From a virus, in the IMG/VR virus record IMGVR_UViG_3300037189_005709, positions 1 to 43,091 of that record: DNA of 43,091 bases; one strand, 5' to 3'. Under the pieces are notes generated by a model. It was not told the DNA's origin and did no database searches. It saw nothing but the letters and a program-made list of their open reading frames with translations. The translations under genes were made by a program, and so were the position numbers. Positions 6,619 through 15,177 of this stretch are shown one piece after another (the stretch's first letter is position 1; every line of letters begins with the position of its first letter).

Positions 6619-8400
6619 ATGACAATGAAGAACTATAGACAGCTCGTAAAGGGCTTGCCTCCAAAAACCGTTATCATGACGGTTGGCAGCTTTAATCCTC
6701 CTACCTCGGTCAACGAGATGGCATTGAAACTAGTAGACAAGCTAGTTGAAACCCATCATGCCGACCACATCATCTATATAACAGAAGACAAAGATAACTT
6801 ACCAATAGATCGTAAGATGCATTTCCTTGAGCTCATGTTTGGTGCTATGAACTTCAAAGCATTGAACGAGTCAAACCTTACATCTGAACTAATCAGACTA
6901 AAGAGTAAGTACAAAGATGTTATTGTGGTAGCCCCAGAAGATAAAGCTAAACTATACGAATCATTACAAGTCATCACAACAGATAAAGATCTTGATCATT
7001 CTAAGATCAAGTCATACGTATCAAAGGGAGACTTTGCCTCATTTAAGAAACAAATGCCTTCTACACTAAGAGAGCTGGATGCTCGTAGGCTGATGAACGA
7101 GATGAGACATGTGAGTGGCCTTGAGTTGCTTAAAGAAGAAGTTAAGTTCTCAGTAGACCAACTAAGAGAGAAGTATTTCAAAGGCGAGATCTATCATGTA
7201 GGCGATATCGTTGAGTCTGCTGGTCAAGAGTACGAGATCATGGACCGCGGTGCAAACTACCTTGTGGTGGTTAATAACACTGGTGACCTATCACGTAAGT
7301 GGATCAAAGACGTAAAGATGGTTGAGTCTAAGAGCCTTAATAAAGCATGCTGGAAAGGCTATAAAGCTATTGGCCTTAAGAAGAAGAACGGTAAGACAGT
7401 TCCTAACTGTGTACCAGAACAAGTAAGCGAACAGTATACAGACATAGCACATAATGCTGATCATAAAGTGATTACACATGGTCCAGACTTTTCATTTAAG
7501 ATCCATAAGGATCATCATGAAAAGATCAAAGGTCTTAACCACAATGAACAACATATGTTTGAATGCATGGACGGTATTAAGTACGGCGTGCATAGAGTAG
7601 GAGATAATCTCCACTTCCAAAGACATCCTGATGATACAGGTATCCATGGTAACATGACTATCCATGTACCACACTCAGAGTTTATGGGTGAAGACGAGAA
7701 GGAAGTAAGCTATAAAGGTTATACTTCTAAGAACTTGCACCATGACCTTAACATGGTTAAATCATTTAAGCTTGCAGCAGTAGATGCTACAGATCCTGTA
7801 GCTATGCTTAATGCTATTAAGACAACTGATGCATACATGGACTTACATCTTAACATAGGTGATAATCCATCTATAGATCAAGTTAAGAACTGGAAATATG
7901 CACATATCAAGACTAAAGAAGCTCTACAAAAGATAGGTGTATTTGATGCACATGCAGAAAAGTTTAAAGCTGCTGAAGATGTTATCCGTAAGCTTGATGA
8001 CCCACATAACAATGAACTAGCTCGTACCGTATTATCTTATCAAGACTACATGAAAGCTGGTAAGATGCCAGAACCAGAAAACTCTGAGAAGTATGTAGGT
8101 GAACCTCATACAACAGCTGGACATACACTTGCTACACGTCATCATCTACGTAGACAAAAGGTTAGATACGTACATGAGGCTGCATCAGTTTCTGATGGGG
8201 AAGTAGAAGGCCAAACAGTAGCTAAGATTAAACCATTACCGCCTGAACTATCACCTACAGCTGATGAACCAGGTAAACAAAAAGATAAATCTAGTAGTGC
8301 TTTCTTTGAGAAGAAAGAGAAGAAAGTTAAGACAGAAAACCTTGATTATCTAGACTTAGATTCATGGTTAAGACAACAGTCACCGAAGGCTAAGGGATAA
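6619..8400 (+). CDS. Degenerate nucleotidyltransferase-fold multidomain virion-associated protein
   Basis: 593 residues. The N-terminal 150 residues look like a cytidylyltransferase fold (TVIMTVGSFNPPTSVNEMAL) but the HxGH motif is replaced by SVNE, so catalysis is doubtful. Next come a small beta domain (YHVGDIVESAGQEYEIMDRG) and a Cys-containing module (ACWKGYKAIGLKKKNG, then PNCVPEQ) that I associate with other T4-like phage accessory proteins. Then come a His-rich region and a charged, low-complexity tail. Starting at ATG 6625 would give MKNYRQLV, similar to the leaders nearby but without an LxE site. The Dps gene overlaps its stop codon. The modular make-up suggests an internal or core-associated head protein. 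Confidence 0.72.
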   Translation: MTMKNYRQLVKGLPPKTVIMTVGSFNPPTSVNEMALKLVDKLVETHHADHIIYITEDKDNLPIDRKMHFLELMFGAMNFKALNESNLTSELIRLKSKYKDVIVVAPEDKAKLYESLQVITTDKDLDHSKIKSYVSKGDFASFKKQMPSTLRELDARRLMNEMRHVSGLELLKEEVKFSVDQLREKYFKGEIYHVGDIVESAGQEYEIMDRGANYLVVVNNTGDLSRKWIKDVKMVESKSLNKACWKGYKAIGLKKKNGKTVPNCVPEQVSEQYTDIAHNADHKVITHGPDFSFKIHKDHHEKIKGLNHNEQHMFECMDGIKYGVHRVGDNLHFQRHPDDTGIHGNMTIHVPHSEFMGEDEKEVSYKGYTSKNLHHDLNMVKSFKLAAVDATDPVAMLNAIKTTDAYMDLHLNIGDNPSIDQVKNWKYAHIKTKEALQKIGVFDAHAEKFKAAEDVIRKLDDPHNNELARTVLSYQDYMKAGKMPEPENSEKYVGEPHTTAGHTLATRHHLRRQKVRYVHEAASVSDGEVEGQTVAKIKPLPPELSPTADEPGKQKDKSSSAFFEKKEKKVKTENLDYLDLDSWLRQQSPKAKG

Positions 8401-8852
8401 TGGAAAAGTTAATCGCATCTTTGAAGGTAGCATTAGGTAATACATTCATCATGTATTTTAAGGCACACTCATATCATTGGAATGTTGAAGGCATGTTCTT
8501 TACCCAGTTCCATGACTTCTTTGGTGAGATCTATGAAGACGTGTATGGTGCTGTAGATCCTCTTGCTGAAGAGCTACGTAAGCTTGATGCTTATGCACCT
8601 ATCAGTGTAGAAGAGATACATAGCTATAAGACTATCGCAGAAGATGATACTAAACCTATTACTGCGGGTGATATGGTAGCTAACCTATTAGTAGCAAACA
8701 CTGAGGTATTACAATGTTTAATACCACTATTTGATGAAGCAACAGCACAAAAACAACAAGGTCTTGCAAACTTTATTGCAGACCGTATGGACAAACACAA
8801 GAAGTTTGAATGGCAACTAAGAGCAACAATAAAAAACACAGGACTTAACTAA
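8400..8852 (+). CDS. dps: Dps-like ferritin-fold protein
   Basis: 150 residues, the usual Dps length. AHSYHWNVEGMFFTQFHDFF matches the Dps ferroxidase signature, with His26 and His38 at the positions of the E. coli Dps iron ligands, and Asp53 and Glu57 (in AVDPLAEEL) supplying the partner subunit's acidic ligands. The residue four after His38, normally acidic, is Gly42, so one ligand may be missing. Dps dodecamers oxidise and store iron and can compact or shield DNA. The gene is sandwiched between likely head-internal proteins but has no targeting leader. It may act in the infected cell against iron-driven oxidation. Confidence 0.9.
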   Translation: MEKLIASLKVALGNTFIMYFKAHSYHWNVEGMFFTQFHDFFGEIYEDVYGAVDPLAEELRKLDAYAPISVEEIHSYKTIAEDDTKPITAGDMVANLLVANTEVLQCLIPLFDEATAQKQQGLANFIADRMDKHKKFEWQLRATIKNTGLN

Positions 8853-8853
8853 G

Positions 8854-11286
8854 ATGAAATCATATAAAGATATAGTACAACAACTAGACGAAGTGTTAAC
8901 TAAGTCCACACCTGCTGGTACTTGGATTAAAGATTTTGTGGATTCAGATAATCCTAAGTTTGCTGGTAAATCTCCAGCTAAACGTAAACAGATGGCTCTA
9001 GCTGCATACTATTCTAAACAAAAAGAACAAGCTAATGAGTCTGCTGCCGCTTCACAAAACAGCACAGCTGAAACTCAAATGAACGAAGATCATCTAGTAC
9101 ATGTCAATGACGGTTCAAAGTATGATGAACAGCCACACGAGAAAGACGTTGAGCATGTTATGCACGGCGTTAAGAAGCATGGTGGTGAAAATGCTGGTCT
9201 TACAGACAAAGGTGTACTATTTAAGTTTAAGAACCATTCAGATGCTCATAATTTTATTAGTCATGTTAACAAGTGCCCACATAGATCATGTGATGCACAC
9301 ATGACAGAAAGTGTAGACTATGATAAGCCAACGTACTTACGAAATAATCCAAAAGAACCGACTAAGAAGTCTAGCTGGACTGGTTTCAATACTGATGAGC
9401 CTGCTTACAAACGTAAAGAACAAGCTGAGCTTGAAAAGAAAAGATTAAACAAAGAAGAAGTAGAACAGATCGATGAGTTATCAAAGAGTACATTAGGTTC
9501 ATATGCAACTAAAGCACATAACCAAACAGTGCAACATGCTTCAAATAGAGCATTTAAACAAGGTCGTGGAGACAAAGATGCTCATGATTTTGCCTCAGAA
9601 TACGAACGCAAAGACAATAACCGCAATAAAGGCATTGCTACTGCAATTAAAAAATTAGCTAAAGAAGAAACTATTGCTGAAGACGTTGACAAAGAAGCAA
9701 TCAGAAAACAATATAAGAAAAACGAATCTGATAATCGTCATACAGAAAACGCAGAGTTACTTGCTAAACACTTTGGTTCAAAACGCGATCAAAACCAAGT
9801 AGCTAAGGCTAAAGCTTATAGAGATAAACACAATGGTTATGGTGGTGATATATTAGGTCGTCATCATTCAAACCTTGCATATGAAATTCATAAGAAGCTT
9901 TATGATAAGTTACACGAAGAAGTAGAACAGATCGACGAGTTGTCAAAAGATACATTAGCTTCATACGCTAAGAAAGCATCACACGATGCACGTATCAAAC
10001 AACACGTAGCAGCAGACTTTAAGAGTAAAGAAGCTCATGCTAGAAACCCAAGAAAGAAAGAAACATGGGGTAGCATCGCTAAGAAGTATCAATCTCAAGC
10101 ATGGAAGCGTGAGAAAGGTCATGACAAAGCTGTTGATAAGTTAAAAGAAGATCTAGAATTAATCGCTAAGCATGAAGTTAAAGCTGATGCTCCTCATAAG
10201 ACAAGCGGTCATGTTATCTTAACTAAGTCATCTGATAAATGGCATGTATTACATAATAAGAAGAGCTCACCTGCTGTTAAAGATCTACATAGTTCAAAAC
10301 TATTACATTCATATGACAATGAAAAAGAAGCAAGAGCTAAGTTTAAAGAGTTACATGAAGAGCAAATCGATGAGATCTCTAAGTCTACATTAGCAAGATA
10401 TATCCCATCTGCCGCAAGAGATGTTGGTTCTCATACATATTCAGGTAAAGAATCTGGTGAATGGGCAAACCATTACACAAGAGCTGGTGATTGGGCTGCA
10501 GCGGAAAAACATTCTAAGAAGTCTTATGCAGACTTTAAGAAAGCAAACAAACGTATCGCTGGTATCGATAAAGCTACTAAGAAACTTGCTACACAAAAAG
10601 AAGAAGTACAAGTAGACGAAGCAACACATCAAGTATATGATACTAAGACCCATAAAGTTCATAGTACACATGATACATATAAAAAAGCTGTTAATGCTAT
10701 GAATAAATTAAATAAAGAACATCCTGGATATGATACTCCAGGTGGTCTTGAACAAGGTAAGTTCGGTGCTAAGACGGTTAATGAAGCATCTCAAGGTGAT
10801 AAAGAACATGCAGCATTCGTAAAGACTATGGCTTCACACAGATTAAAACAAGCCGAAAAATCTGGTAAGAAGATGAGTCAAGCTTGGTATGATAAGCAAG
10901 TAGCAAAGAAGAATACTCCAATGGCAGAAGAAGTTCCAGGAGATCCAGTAAAAGCTAAACCATTGCATACTACAGTTAAAGAATCTAGAGGTCATAAGGT
11001 CATCGCAACGTTCCTTAAGAACAGAGAGATCGCTCAGAAAGCTTTTAATAAAACACCTGAAAATCAAGAGCCTAAGAAAGAGCCTGAAGAGAAAAAGAAA
11101 ATAACTGAAGATCAATACACATCAGAATATAAAATTAAACAGTATGTAGATCCGGTTACAGGTGAAAATAAACAACGTAAAGTTAGACCTCATCGTGTTA
11201 ACTTTAAAGCTTCAAAGATGGATGCAAAGCCAGCACAAACAACTGCTGATATGCCTAAAGATGAAAAATGGACGAACTTAAAATAA
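8854..11286 (+). CDS. Large repeat protein, possible head-internal polyprotein
   Basis: 810 residues, Lys/Glu/His/Ala-rich and low in hydrophobics. The N-terminus MKSYKDIVQQLDE|V resembles a capsid-targeting leader with an LxE site. Next is a module seen in other marine phage proteins (STPAGTWIKDFVDSDNP, then MALAAYYSKQ). Four degenerate copies of EEVEQIDELSKxTLxSYxxKA begin near residues 201, 355, 502 and 583. Each holds an IDE or VDE tripeptide matching or close to the gp21-type (I/L)xE cleavage rule. Between copies are small basic His-rich modules (for example HVNKCPHRSCDAHM). I infer a precursor cut into peptides during head maturation, comparable in logic to T4 internal peptides. No enzymatic motif is visible. 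Confidence 0.8.
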   Translation: MKSYKDIVQQLDEVLTKSTPAGTWIKDFVDSDNPKFAGKSPAKRKQMALAAYYSKQKEQANESAAASQNSTAETQMNEDHLVHVNDGSKYDEQPHEKDVEHVMHGVKKHGGENAGLTDKGVLFKFKNHSDAHNFISHVNKCPHRSCDAHMTESVDYDKPTYLRNNPKEPTKKSSWTGFNTDEPAYKRKEQAELEKKRLNKEEVEQIDELSKSTLGSYATKAHNQTVQHASNRAFKQGRGDKDAHDFASEYERKDNNRNKGIATAIKKLAKEETIAEDVDKEAIRKQYKKNESDNRHTENAELLAKHFGSKRDQNQVAKAKAYRDKHNGYGGDILGRHHSNLAYEIHKKLYDKLHEEVEQIDELSKDTLASYAKKASHDARIKQHVAADFKSKEAHARNPRKKETWGSIAKKYQSQAWKREKGHDKAVDKLKEDLELIAKHEVKADAPHKTSGHVILTKSSDKWHVLHNKKSSPAVKDLHSSKLLHSYDNEKEARAKFKELHEEQIDEISKSTLARYIPSAARDVGSHTYSGKESGEWANHYTRAGDWAAAEKHSKKSYADFKKANKRIAGIDKATKKLATQKEEVQVDEATHQVYDTKTHKVHSTHDTYKKAVNAMNKLNKEHPGYDTPGGLEQGKFGAKTVNEASQGDKEHAAFVKTMASHRLKQAEKSGKKMSQAWYDKQVAKKNTPMAEEVPGDPVKAKPLHTTVKESRGHKVIATFLKNREIAQKAFNKTPENQEPKKEPEEKKKITEDQYTSEYKIKQYVDPVTGENKQRKVRPHRVNFKASKMDAKPAQTTADMPKDEKWTNLK
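9454..10635 (+). repeat. Four dispersed copies of an EQIDELSK-type protein repeat
   Basis: In-frame copies start near 9454, 9916, 10357 and 10600. The first two share the DNA 5' GAAGAAGTAGAACAGATCGA and diverge mostly at synonymous or conservative positions. The last is shortened to EEVQVDEA. Copies 1-3 carry IDE, the predicted prohead-protease site; copy 4 carries VDE. The following gene has the related EEVEELDEGK and EEVERIEEKL. Confidence 0.8.
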
Positions 11287-11298
11287 AAGGAACCTAAT

Positions 11299-12291
11299 AT
11301 GTTAAAGTTTAATGATTACTTAAAAGAACAAGCATTATCAGCAAAGCAAAAGAAGATCGCTGCTATTGCTGGCGACAAAGATAAGATCGATGCTGCTGAT
11401 CTAGCTGCGCTAAGAGCTGGTAAGAAACCGGTTGACGAGTGCGATTATGGTAAGATGAAGAAGGAAGAACTCATCGGTAACCAAAAGAAACTAGACAAGA
11501 ACCATAACGGTAAACTTGATGCGCAAGACTTTAAGATGCTTCGTAAAGAAGAAGTTGAAGAGCTCGATGAAGGTAAGATGAAAGAGCTTTCAATGGACAT
11601 TAAAGACATGGCACATGATGAGTTCCATAAAAAATATGGTAACCCTAAGTCGCACTATGATCCTACAAACTTCAAGAAACCAGTACAACCTGGCCATGAA
11701 ATGGATCGCGCAAAATCTTTAGCTCAACGCGGTATGCAATCATTATCTAAAGAAGAAGTAGAACGTATCGAAGAAAAGTTAGCACAATTAGGCGAAGGTA
11801 CTTATAAACACGAAGTTGAAAAATCATTCCCAGCATCTGGTGTGAAAACTGGCGATTCAGCTCCAAAAGGTACAACATATATGCCTAAAGATAAAGAGAA
11901 AGCTAAAGGCAAACCTGCAGGATCTATAGGTGAAGAAGTTTCAGCTGAGATGTCACCATACCTTAAAGGAACGCTTAAAGTTATGGATGAAGGTAAGATC
12001 GATGACTTAAGAGATGCTCAAAGATTAAGAAAAGATAACACATCTGCTTACTCTAAGAGCTATAAACCTGATACAAGCCATCCACATATTACAGTAAATA
12101 AAGGTACTTCATATGGTGGTGCGAATCAAAAAGATGATGAAGGTGATGAGAAGAAACCAGATAATGAGACTCAAGAAAAACGAGGCCGTGGCAGACCGGC
12201 TGGTAAAGTAGGTAAGTACAAAGCTAGAGGTTCTAAGTCAGTTGACAAAGATGTTGATGACAGAGAATATCAACTTCACTTGCCAAAATAA
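11299..12291 (+). CDS. EF-hand and AT-hook containing head-internal-like protein
   Basis: 330 residues. The leader MLKFNDYLKE|Q matches the capsid-targeting-like pattern. Next comes a pseudo-EF-hand (AGDKDKIDAADLAALR) and a canonical EF-hand loop in LDKNHNGKLDAQDFKML (acidic/Asn residues at positions 1, 3, 5, 9 and 12), suggesting Ca2+ binding. EEVEELDEGK and EEVERIEEKL add (L/I)xE sites. Near the C-terminus KRGRGRPAGKVGKYKARG is an AT-hook, which binds the minor groove of AT-rich DNA. RBS AAGGAACC precedes the ATG. I infer a DNA-associated core or internal protein processed at maturation. Confidence 0.82.
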   Translation: MLKFNDYLKEQALSAKQKKIAAIAGDKDKIDAADLAALRAGKKPVDECDYGKMKKEELIGNQKKLDKNHNGKLDAQDFKMLRKEEVEELDEGKMKELSMDIKDMAHDEFHKKYGNPKSHYDPTNFKKPVQPGHEMDRAKSLAQRGMQSLSKEEVERIEEKLAQLGEGTYKHEVEKSFPASGVKTGDSAPKGTTYMPKDKEKAKGKPAGSIGEEVSAEMSPYLKGTLKVMDEGKIDDLRDAQRLRKDNTSAYSKSYKPDTSHPHITVNKGTSYGGANQKDDEGDEKKPDNETQEKRGRGRPAGKVGKYKARGSKSVDKDVDDREYQLHLPK

Positions 12292-12304
12292 ATAAATATA
12301 AATT
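12291..12304 (+). promoter_or_regulatory. Possible late promoter (AATAAATA/TATAAATT)
   Basis: Two overlapping near-matches to TATAAATA, each with one mismatch, lie directly after the stop codon and before RBS AAGGAG and ATG 12320 of a structural gene. The AATAAATA copy has the better spacing. Confidence 0.45.
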
Positions 12305-12319
12305 TAAGGAGTAATTAAA

Positions 12320-13222
12320 ATGGCTTTATGGGGAAAAACAGATACTTTAGCTTCGGCTCCAAAGTATATTACTAGAAAGGCAGCATTTACGCTTGATAAA
12401 GTAAGTTCAAGTGCAGATACTATCGATCTAACGAATGCAAATACAAACTTCGCGACAGGTGATGGCGTTGTTTATACTGGTGCTAGTGGCATTGGTTTAA
12501 CACAAGGTTCAACATACTATGCGATGAGACAAACAGACAACACGATCAAGCTTGCTACTACAGAAGCTGGTGCAAAAGCTGGCGCTACAGGTATCAATCT
12601 AACAGCTGGCGCATCTGGTGCTTATGGCTACTTACAACGTAACGTTGAAGGTAACGAAGGCTATGATCATAATTACAACGGCCGTGATTTATACTTCGTT
12701 GATGCTGATGAAGCTCAACAAGGCGAAAACATTGCTCGCGGTATTAAAACACCAGGTTGGACAAGTTATCGTTCATACACTGATGCTAATGGTAATGTTA
12801 GACATAAATCAGAGATCTTAATCGCTATGGGTGCATACGCTGGCGCAACTGGTTCTGGTACATACCAAGCTCAAACTGGTGATAACACATACGATGATAC
12901 AAACGTTGTTGATGCTACTACAACTATTACAGTTCAACCACCAAACAGAACTACAGTTGCTCCTGGTGGTACAAACTTCCCAGTTACTTCAGTTGCTACT
13001 GGTGCATACGGTTCATTGACATACCAATGGCAAATCAGTTCAAACGGTGGATCTACATGGTCTAACCTCAGTAATGCTGGTGTATACTCAGGAGTTTCTA
13101 CTGATACATTAATAGTTAGCAACTCAACAGGATTAAATGGTAAGAAATACCGTGTAATCTGTGGTACTGATACAGCTAATACAAACGCTACATCTAACGC
13201 AGTAACATTAACAGTAACTTAA
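12320..13222 (+). CDS. Virion surface/structural protein with C-terminal Ig-like domain
   Basis: 300 residues, Ala/Gly/Thr/Ser-rich and beta-structured. The N-terminus MALWGKTDTLASAPKYI is typical of a T4-like marine phage structural family. The last 100 residues form an Ig-like domain: ITVQPPNRTTVAPGGTNF, LTYQWQISSNGGSTW (the hallmark Trp strand), SNLSNAGVYSGVSTDTL and KKYRVICGTDT. Ig-like domains decorate tails, necks and capsids and can bind cell-surface carbohydrate. AAGGAG is a strong RBS. A GC-rich hairpin follows the stop codon. Its exact place in the virion cannot be told from sequence. Confidence 0.82.
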   Translation: MALWGKTDTLASAPKYITRKAAFTLDKVSSSADTIDLTNANTNFATGDGVVYTGASGIGLTQGSTYYAMRQTDNTIKLATTEAGAKAGATGINLTAGASGAYGYLQRNVEGNEGYDHNYNGRDLYFVDADEAQQGENIARGIKTPGWTSYRSYTDANGNVRHKSEILIAMGAYAGATGSGTYQAQTGDNTYDDTNVVDATTTITVQPPNRTTVAPGGTNFPVTSVATGAYGSLTYQWQISSNGGSTWSNLSNAGVYSGVSTDTLIVSNSTGLNGKKYRVICGTDTANTNATSNAVTLTVT

Positions 13223-13230
13223 TCTAAGTG

Positions 13231-13254
13231 GGGGAGGTAACTCCCCTCCTTTTA
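13231..13254 (+). terminator. Probable terminator after the Ig-domain gene
   Basis: Perfect 6-bp stem GGGGAG / CTCCCC with loop GTAA, followed by TCCTTTTA. The U tract is interrupted, so it may be partial. It sits 8 nt after the stop codon of a gene expected to be highly expressed. Confidence 0.6.
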
Positions 13255-13256
13255 AT

Positions 13257-13634
13257 ATGAATCAAATGTTGACCGAAGATAATTTTATAACCTATGCGAT
13301 GCATCATTACGACAATACCCAATGCTATTCGTTGGAGGAGTTTAATGATGACCTCAAAAGGTTTCTATATTTAAAGAAACTATTTAATAGGTATAAGAGC
13401 GAGTGCGATCTGAAAGAGAACCTCATCTTAAACCACTTGATAGTACTATATAACTTATTTGGCGATCATGCCACGAATATGTTATTCTTTAAGATAGAGG
13501 AAGAGTATTGGGATACACTCATTACATTCTTGGTATTCCTTAACAGGATGCCAGAAGAGTTAACTCAGTATAACCTAAAGCTATCTGAAGTTGAGTTAGA
13601 CGATTATATAATACAAACACTTAGGAAGATCTGA
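13257..13634 (+). CDS. Conserved T4-like phage protein, DUF7207-like
   Basis: 125 residues. MLTEDNFITYAMHHYDN, SLEEFNDDLKRFLYLKKLF, ILNHLIVLYNLFGDHATNMLF and a Leu-rich helical C-terminus are conserved in marine T4-like phages, where the function is unknown. The start could be ATG 13257 or ATG 13266 (MLTEDNF); neither has a clear Shine-Dalgarno. No membrane segment or catalytic motif. The gene is followed without a gap by the next one, so the two are likely co-expressed. Confidence 0.8.
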   Translation: MNQMLTEDNFITYAMHHYDNTQCYSLEEFNDDLKRFLYLKKLFNRYKSECDLKENLILNHLIVLYNLFGDHATNMLFFKIEEEYWDTLITFLVFLNRMPEELTQYNLKLSEVELDDYIIQTLRKI

Positions 13635-14191
13635 TGGCGCAAGTAATAGACAACTTAATAGCACTTAGAGTCCTCTCTATGTTGGTTAAACCATTCAGCG
13701 AGACTGATGCCTTTAAACTTGGTATTATCGATAAAAAGGGAAAAAACCTCATAAAGCCTTCTATGTTCACGACTGTTGAACAGAAGAGTGCTTACACGTT
13801 CCTACATCGATTAGTCTTTAACATGAAGAAGATAATCAACAAACTGCCTGGAGGGGAAAGTAAGTTGAAGAGTCTAGTGTCTGCGTATTTCCTAATCCGT
13901 GAGTATTACGAAAAGAACGAACGCTCCGTCTCTATGATGGAGCAGAAGTTCCATAAGCTAATGGAAAATGATGCTATCTTAGCAGAAGAAACTATATTGG
14001 TTGAGAAGTATATCAAGAGTCTAGAAGAAGATGGTGAGGGCGCAGGTAGCGCTCCAGCAAATTCAACTGGAGTCATGACATCTACAGATGCAGCAACAAC
14101 ACCAGTATTAAAGAAGAAAGACATAGATAAGTATAAGAAGACAAACACAGGCGCAGTAAGTATGGCTCGCCGTAACAACAAGGTATTTTAA
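13634..14191 (+). CDS. Conserved T4-like phage protein of unknown function
   Basis: 185 residues. The first 130 residues are helical, with the conserved-looking segments SETDAFKLGIIDKKGK and KSAYTFLHRLVFNMKKI. The tail is Ala/Ser/Thr-rich and ends in a basic stretch (KKTNTGAVSMARRNNKVF). It has no membrane segment, signal or enzyme motif. It overlaps the DUF7207-like gene by one base and lies 1 nt before the spanin-like gene. The pairing recurs in T4-like marine phages, which hints at a virion-assembly role, but I cannot name it. Confidence 0.75.
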   Translation: MAQVIDNLIALRVLSMLVKPFSETDAFKLGIIDKKGKNLIKPSMFTTVEQKSAYTFLHRLVFNMKKIINKLPGGESKLKSLVSAYFLIREYYEKNERSVSMMEQKFHKLMENDAILAEETILVEKYIKSLEEDGEGAGSAPANSTGVMTSTDAATTPVLKKKDIDKYKKTNTGAVSMARRNNKVF

Positions 14192-14192
14192 T

Positions 14193-14798
14193 ATGTGGTT
14201 ATTGAGTATTATCCCAGACAGTGTGCTATATGGTTTTATCCTATCTGTAATGGGTATTGGTGCAGCATTATTCGTTTTTGGTACATTCACGGTGTTCCTT
14301 CCTTTCGTTAAAGGTTGGGGTATGATAGCCAGAACACTTGGTAGTTTGCTACTCATAGGTAGTGTTTACCTATATGGCGGATACGGTACTGAAATGAAGT
14401 GGAGAGCTGAAGCAGCTAAACTCAAAGAAGATATGGACCGTAAGGTTGCATTATCTGAAAAACATTCAAAACAAATTGTTACAAAATATATTACACAAAC
14501 AAAGGTAGTTAAGGAGAAGGGCGATGTTATCATTAAGAAAGTTACTGAGTATGTCAATAAGGATGCTGACGCTAACTGCGTTATCCCTAAATCTTTTGTC
14601 GTGCTCCACGATTCTGCCGCAAAAAATGAAGTTCCCGACTCCACCGCCGGAATTGATGGAACCGCCAGTTCCATTAAACTCTCTGCCGTTGGAGAAACAG
14701 TAACGATCAACTACAACAACTACCACCAGTTAAGTGAGAGGTTGAAAGCTCTACAAGACTGGGTTGCACAACAGGAAAAGATCTATAATGGCAACTAG
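14193..14798 (+). CDS. Inner-membrane spanin-like (Rz-type) protein
   Basis: 201 residues with two N-terminal membrane segments (about 11-35 and 44-63, around GFILSVMGIGAALFVFG and TLGSLLLIGSVYLYGG). A long coiled coil follows (KLKEDMDRKVALSEKH through VTEYVNKD). The C-terminal part NCVIPKSFVVLHDSAA, then LSERLKALQDWVAQQEKIY, resembles the periplasmic end of Rz-like inner spanins. i-spanins pair with an outer-membrane lipoprotein to fuse the membranes at lysis; no partner is embedded here, but a lipoprotein is encoded at 6010. Its 3' end overlaps the XhlA-like gene. A spanin role is likely but unproven. Confidence 0.7.
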   Translation: MWLLSIIPDSVLYGFILSVMGIGAALFVFGTFTVFLPFVKGWGMIARTLGSLLLIGSVYLYGGYGTEMKWRAEAAKLKEDMDRKVALSEKHSKQIVTKYITQTKVVKEKGDVIIKKVTEYVNKDADANCVIPKSFVVLHDSAAKNEVPDSTAGIDGTASSIKLSAVGETVTINYNNYHQLSERLKALQDWVAQQEKIYNGN

Positions 14799-15177
14799 TA
14801 ACGAAGTAGAACAATTAGAGCGCATAGTCCTTAAGTTAGATGACTCGATCGATAAGTTAACCGAGGTATCAGCTAACATTAGTAAGCTACTTGCAGTACA
14901 GGAACAACGCATGAACACTATAGAGAAGGATACAGATAGGAACCAAGATGACATTCGTCATCTATATGGTAAACTAGATTCTGCAACTAAGACTCTTAGC
15001 GACAAGATCGATGAGTCAATGAAGAACTCTTCAATTGGTCATGACAAGATCCAAAAAGCAATAGACGAAAAACTTCAAGTCTATGATGACCGTCTTAAAG
15101 TGCTAGAGATGTGGAGATGGGTAATCATCGGTGGTGGTATTGCTGCAATGTGGTTCGTGAATAAGTTCCTAAAATGA
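14788..15177 (+). CDS. XhlA-like membrane-anchored coiled-coil protein
   Basis: 129 residues from ATG 14788 (MATSNEVEQLERIVLKL). I chose it over ATG 14764 because AGGAAAAG lies upstream and the overlap with the preceding gene becomes minimal. A long amphipathic coiled coil (residues 5-100) is followed by RLKVLEMWRWVIIGGGIAAMW, a single C-terminal membrane segment. This is the layout of the XhlA/haemolysin-type holin-accessory proteins. Together with the spanin-like gene upstream it suggests a lysis-associated membrane pair. The family match is by architecture only. Confidence 0.68.
   Translation: MATSNEVEQLERIVLKLDDSIDKLTEVSANISKLLAVQEQRMNTIEKDTDRNQDDIRHLYGKLDSATKTLSDKIDESMKNSSIGHDKIQKAIDEKLQVYDDRLKVLEMWRWVIIGGGIAAMWFVNKFLK

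Noticed and set aside
9454-10635. CRISPR-like array or tandem DNA repeat
   Set aside because: Copies are protein-level, in frame, irregularly spaced and diverged at synonymous sites; no spacer-repeat periodicity. No CRISPR array was seen anywhere.
14466-14726. Reverse-strand Val/Asn/Cys-rich frame opposite the spanin-like gene
   Set aside because: Low-complexity shadow of the coiled coil on the + strand; no start or ribosome-site support.
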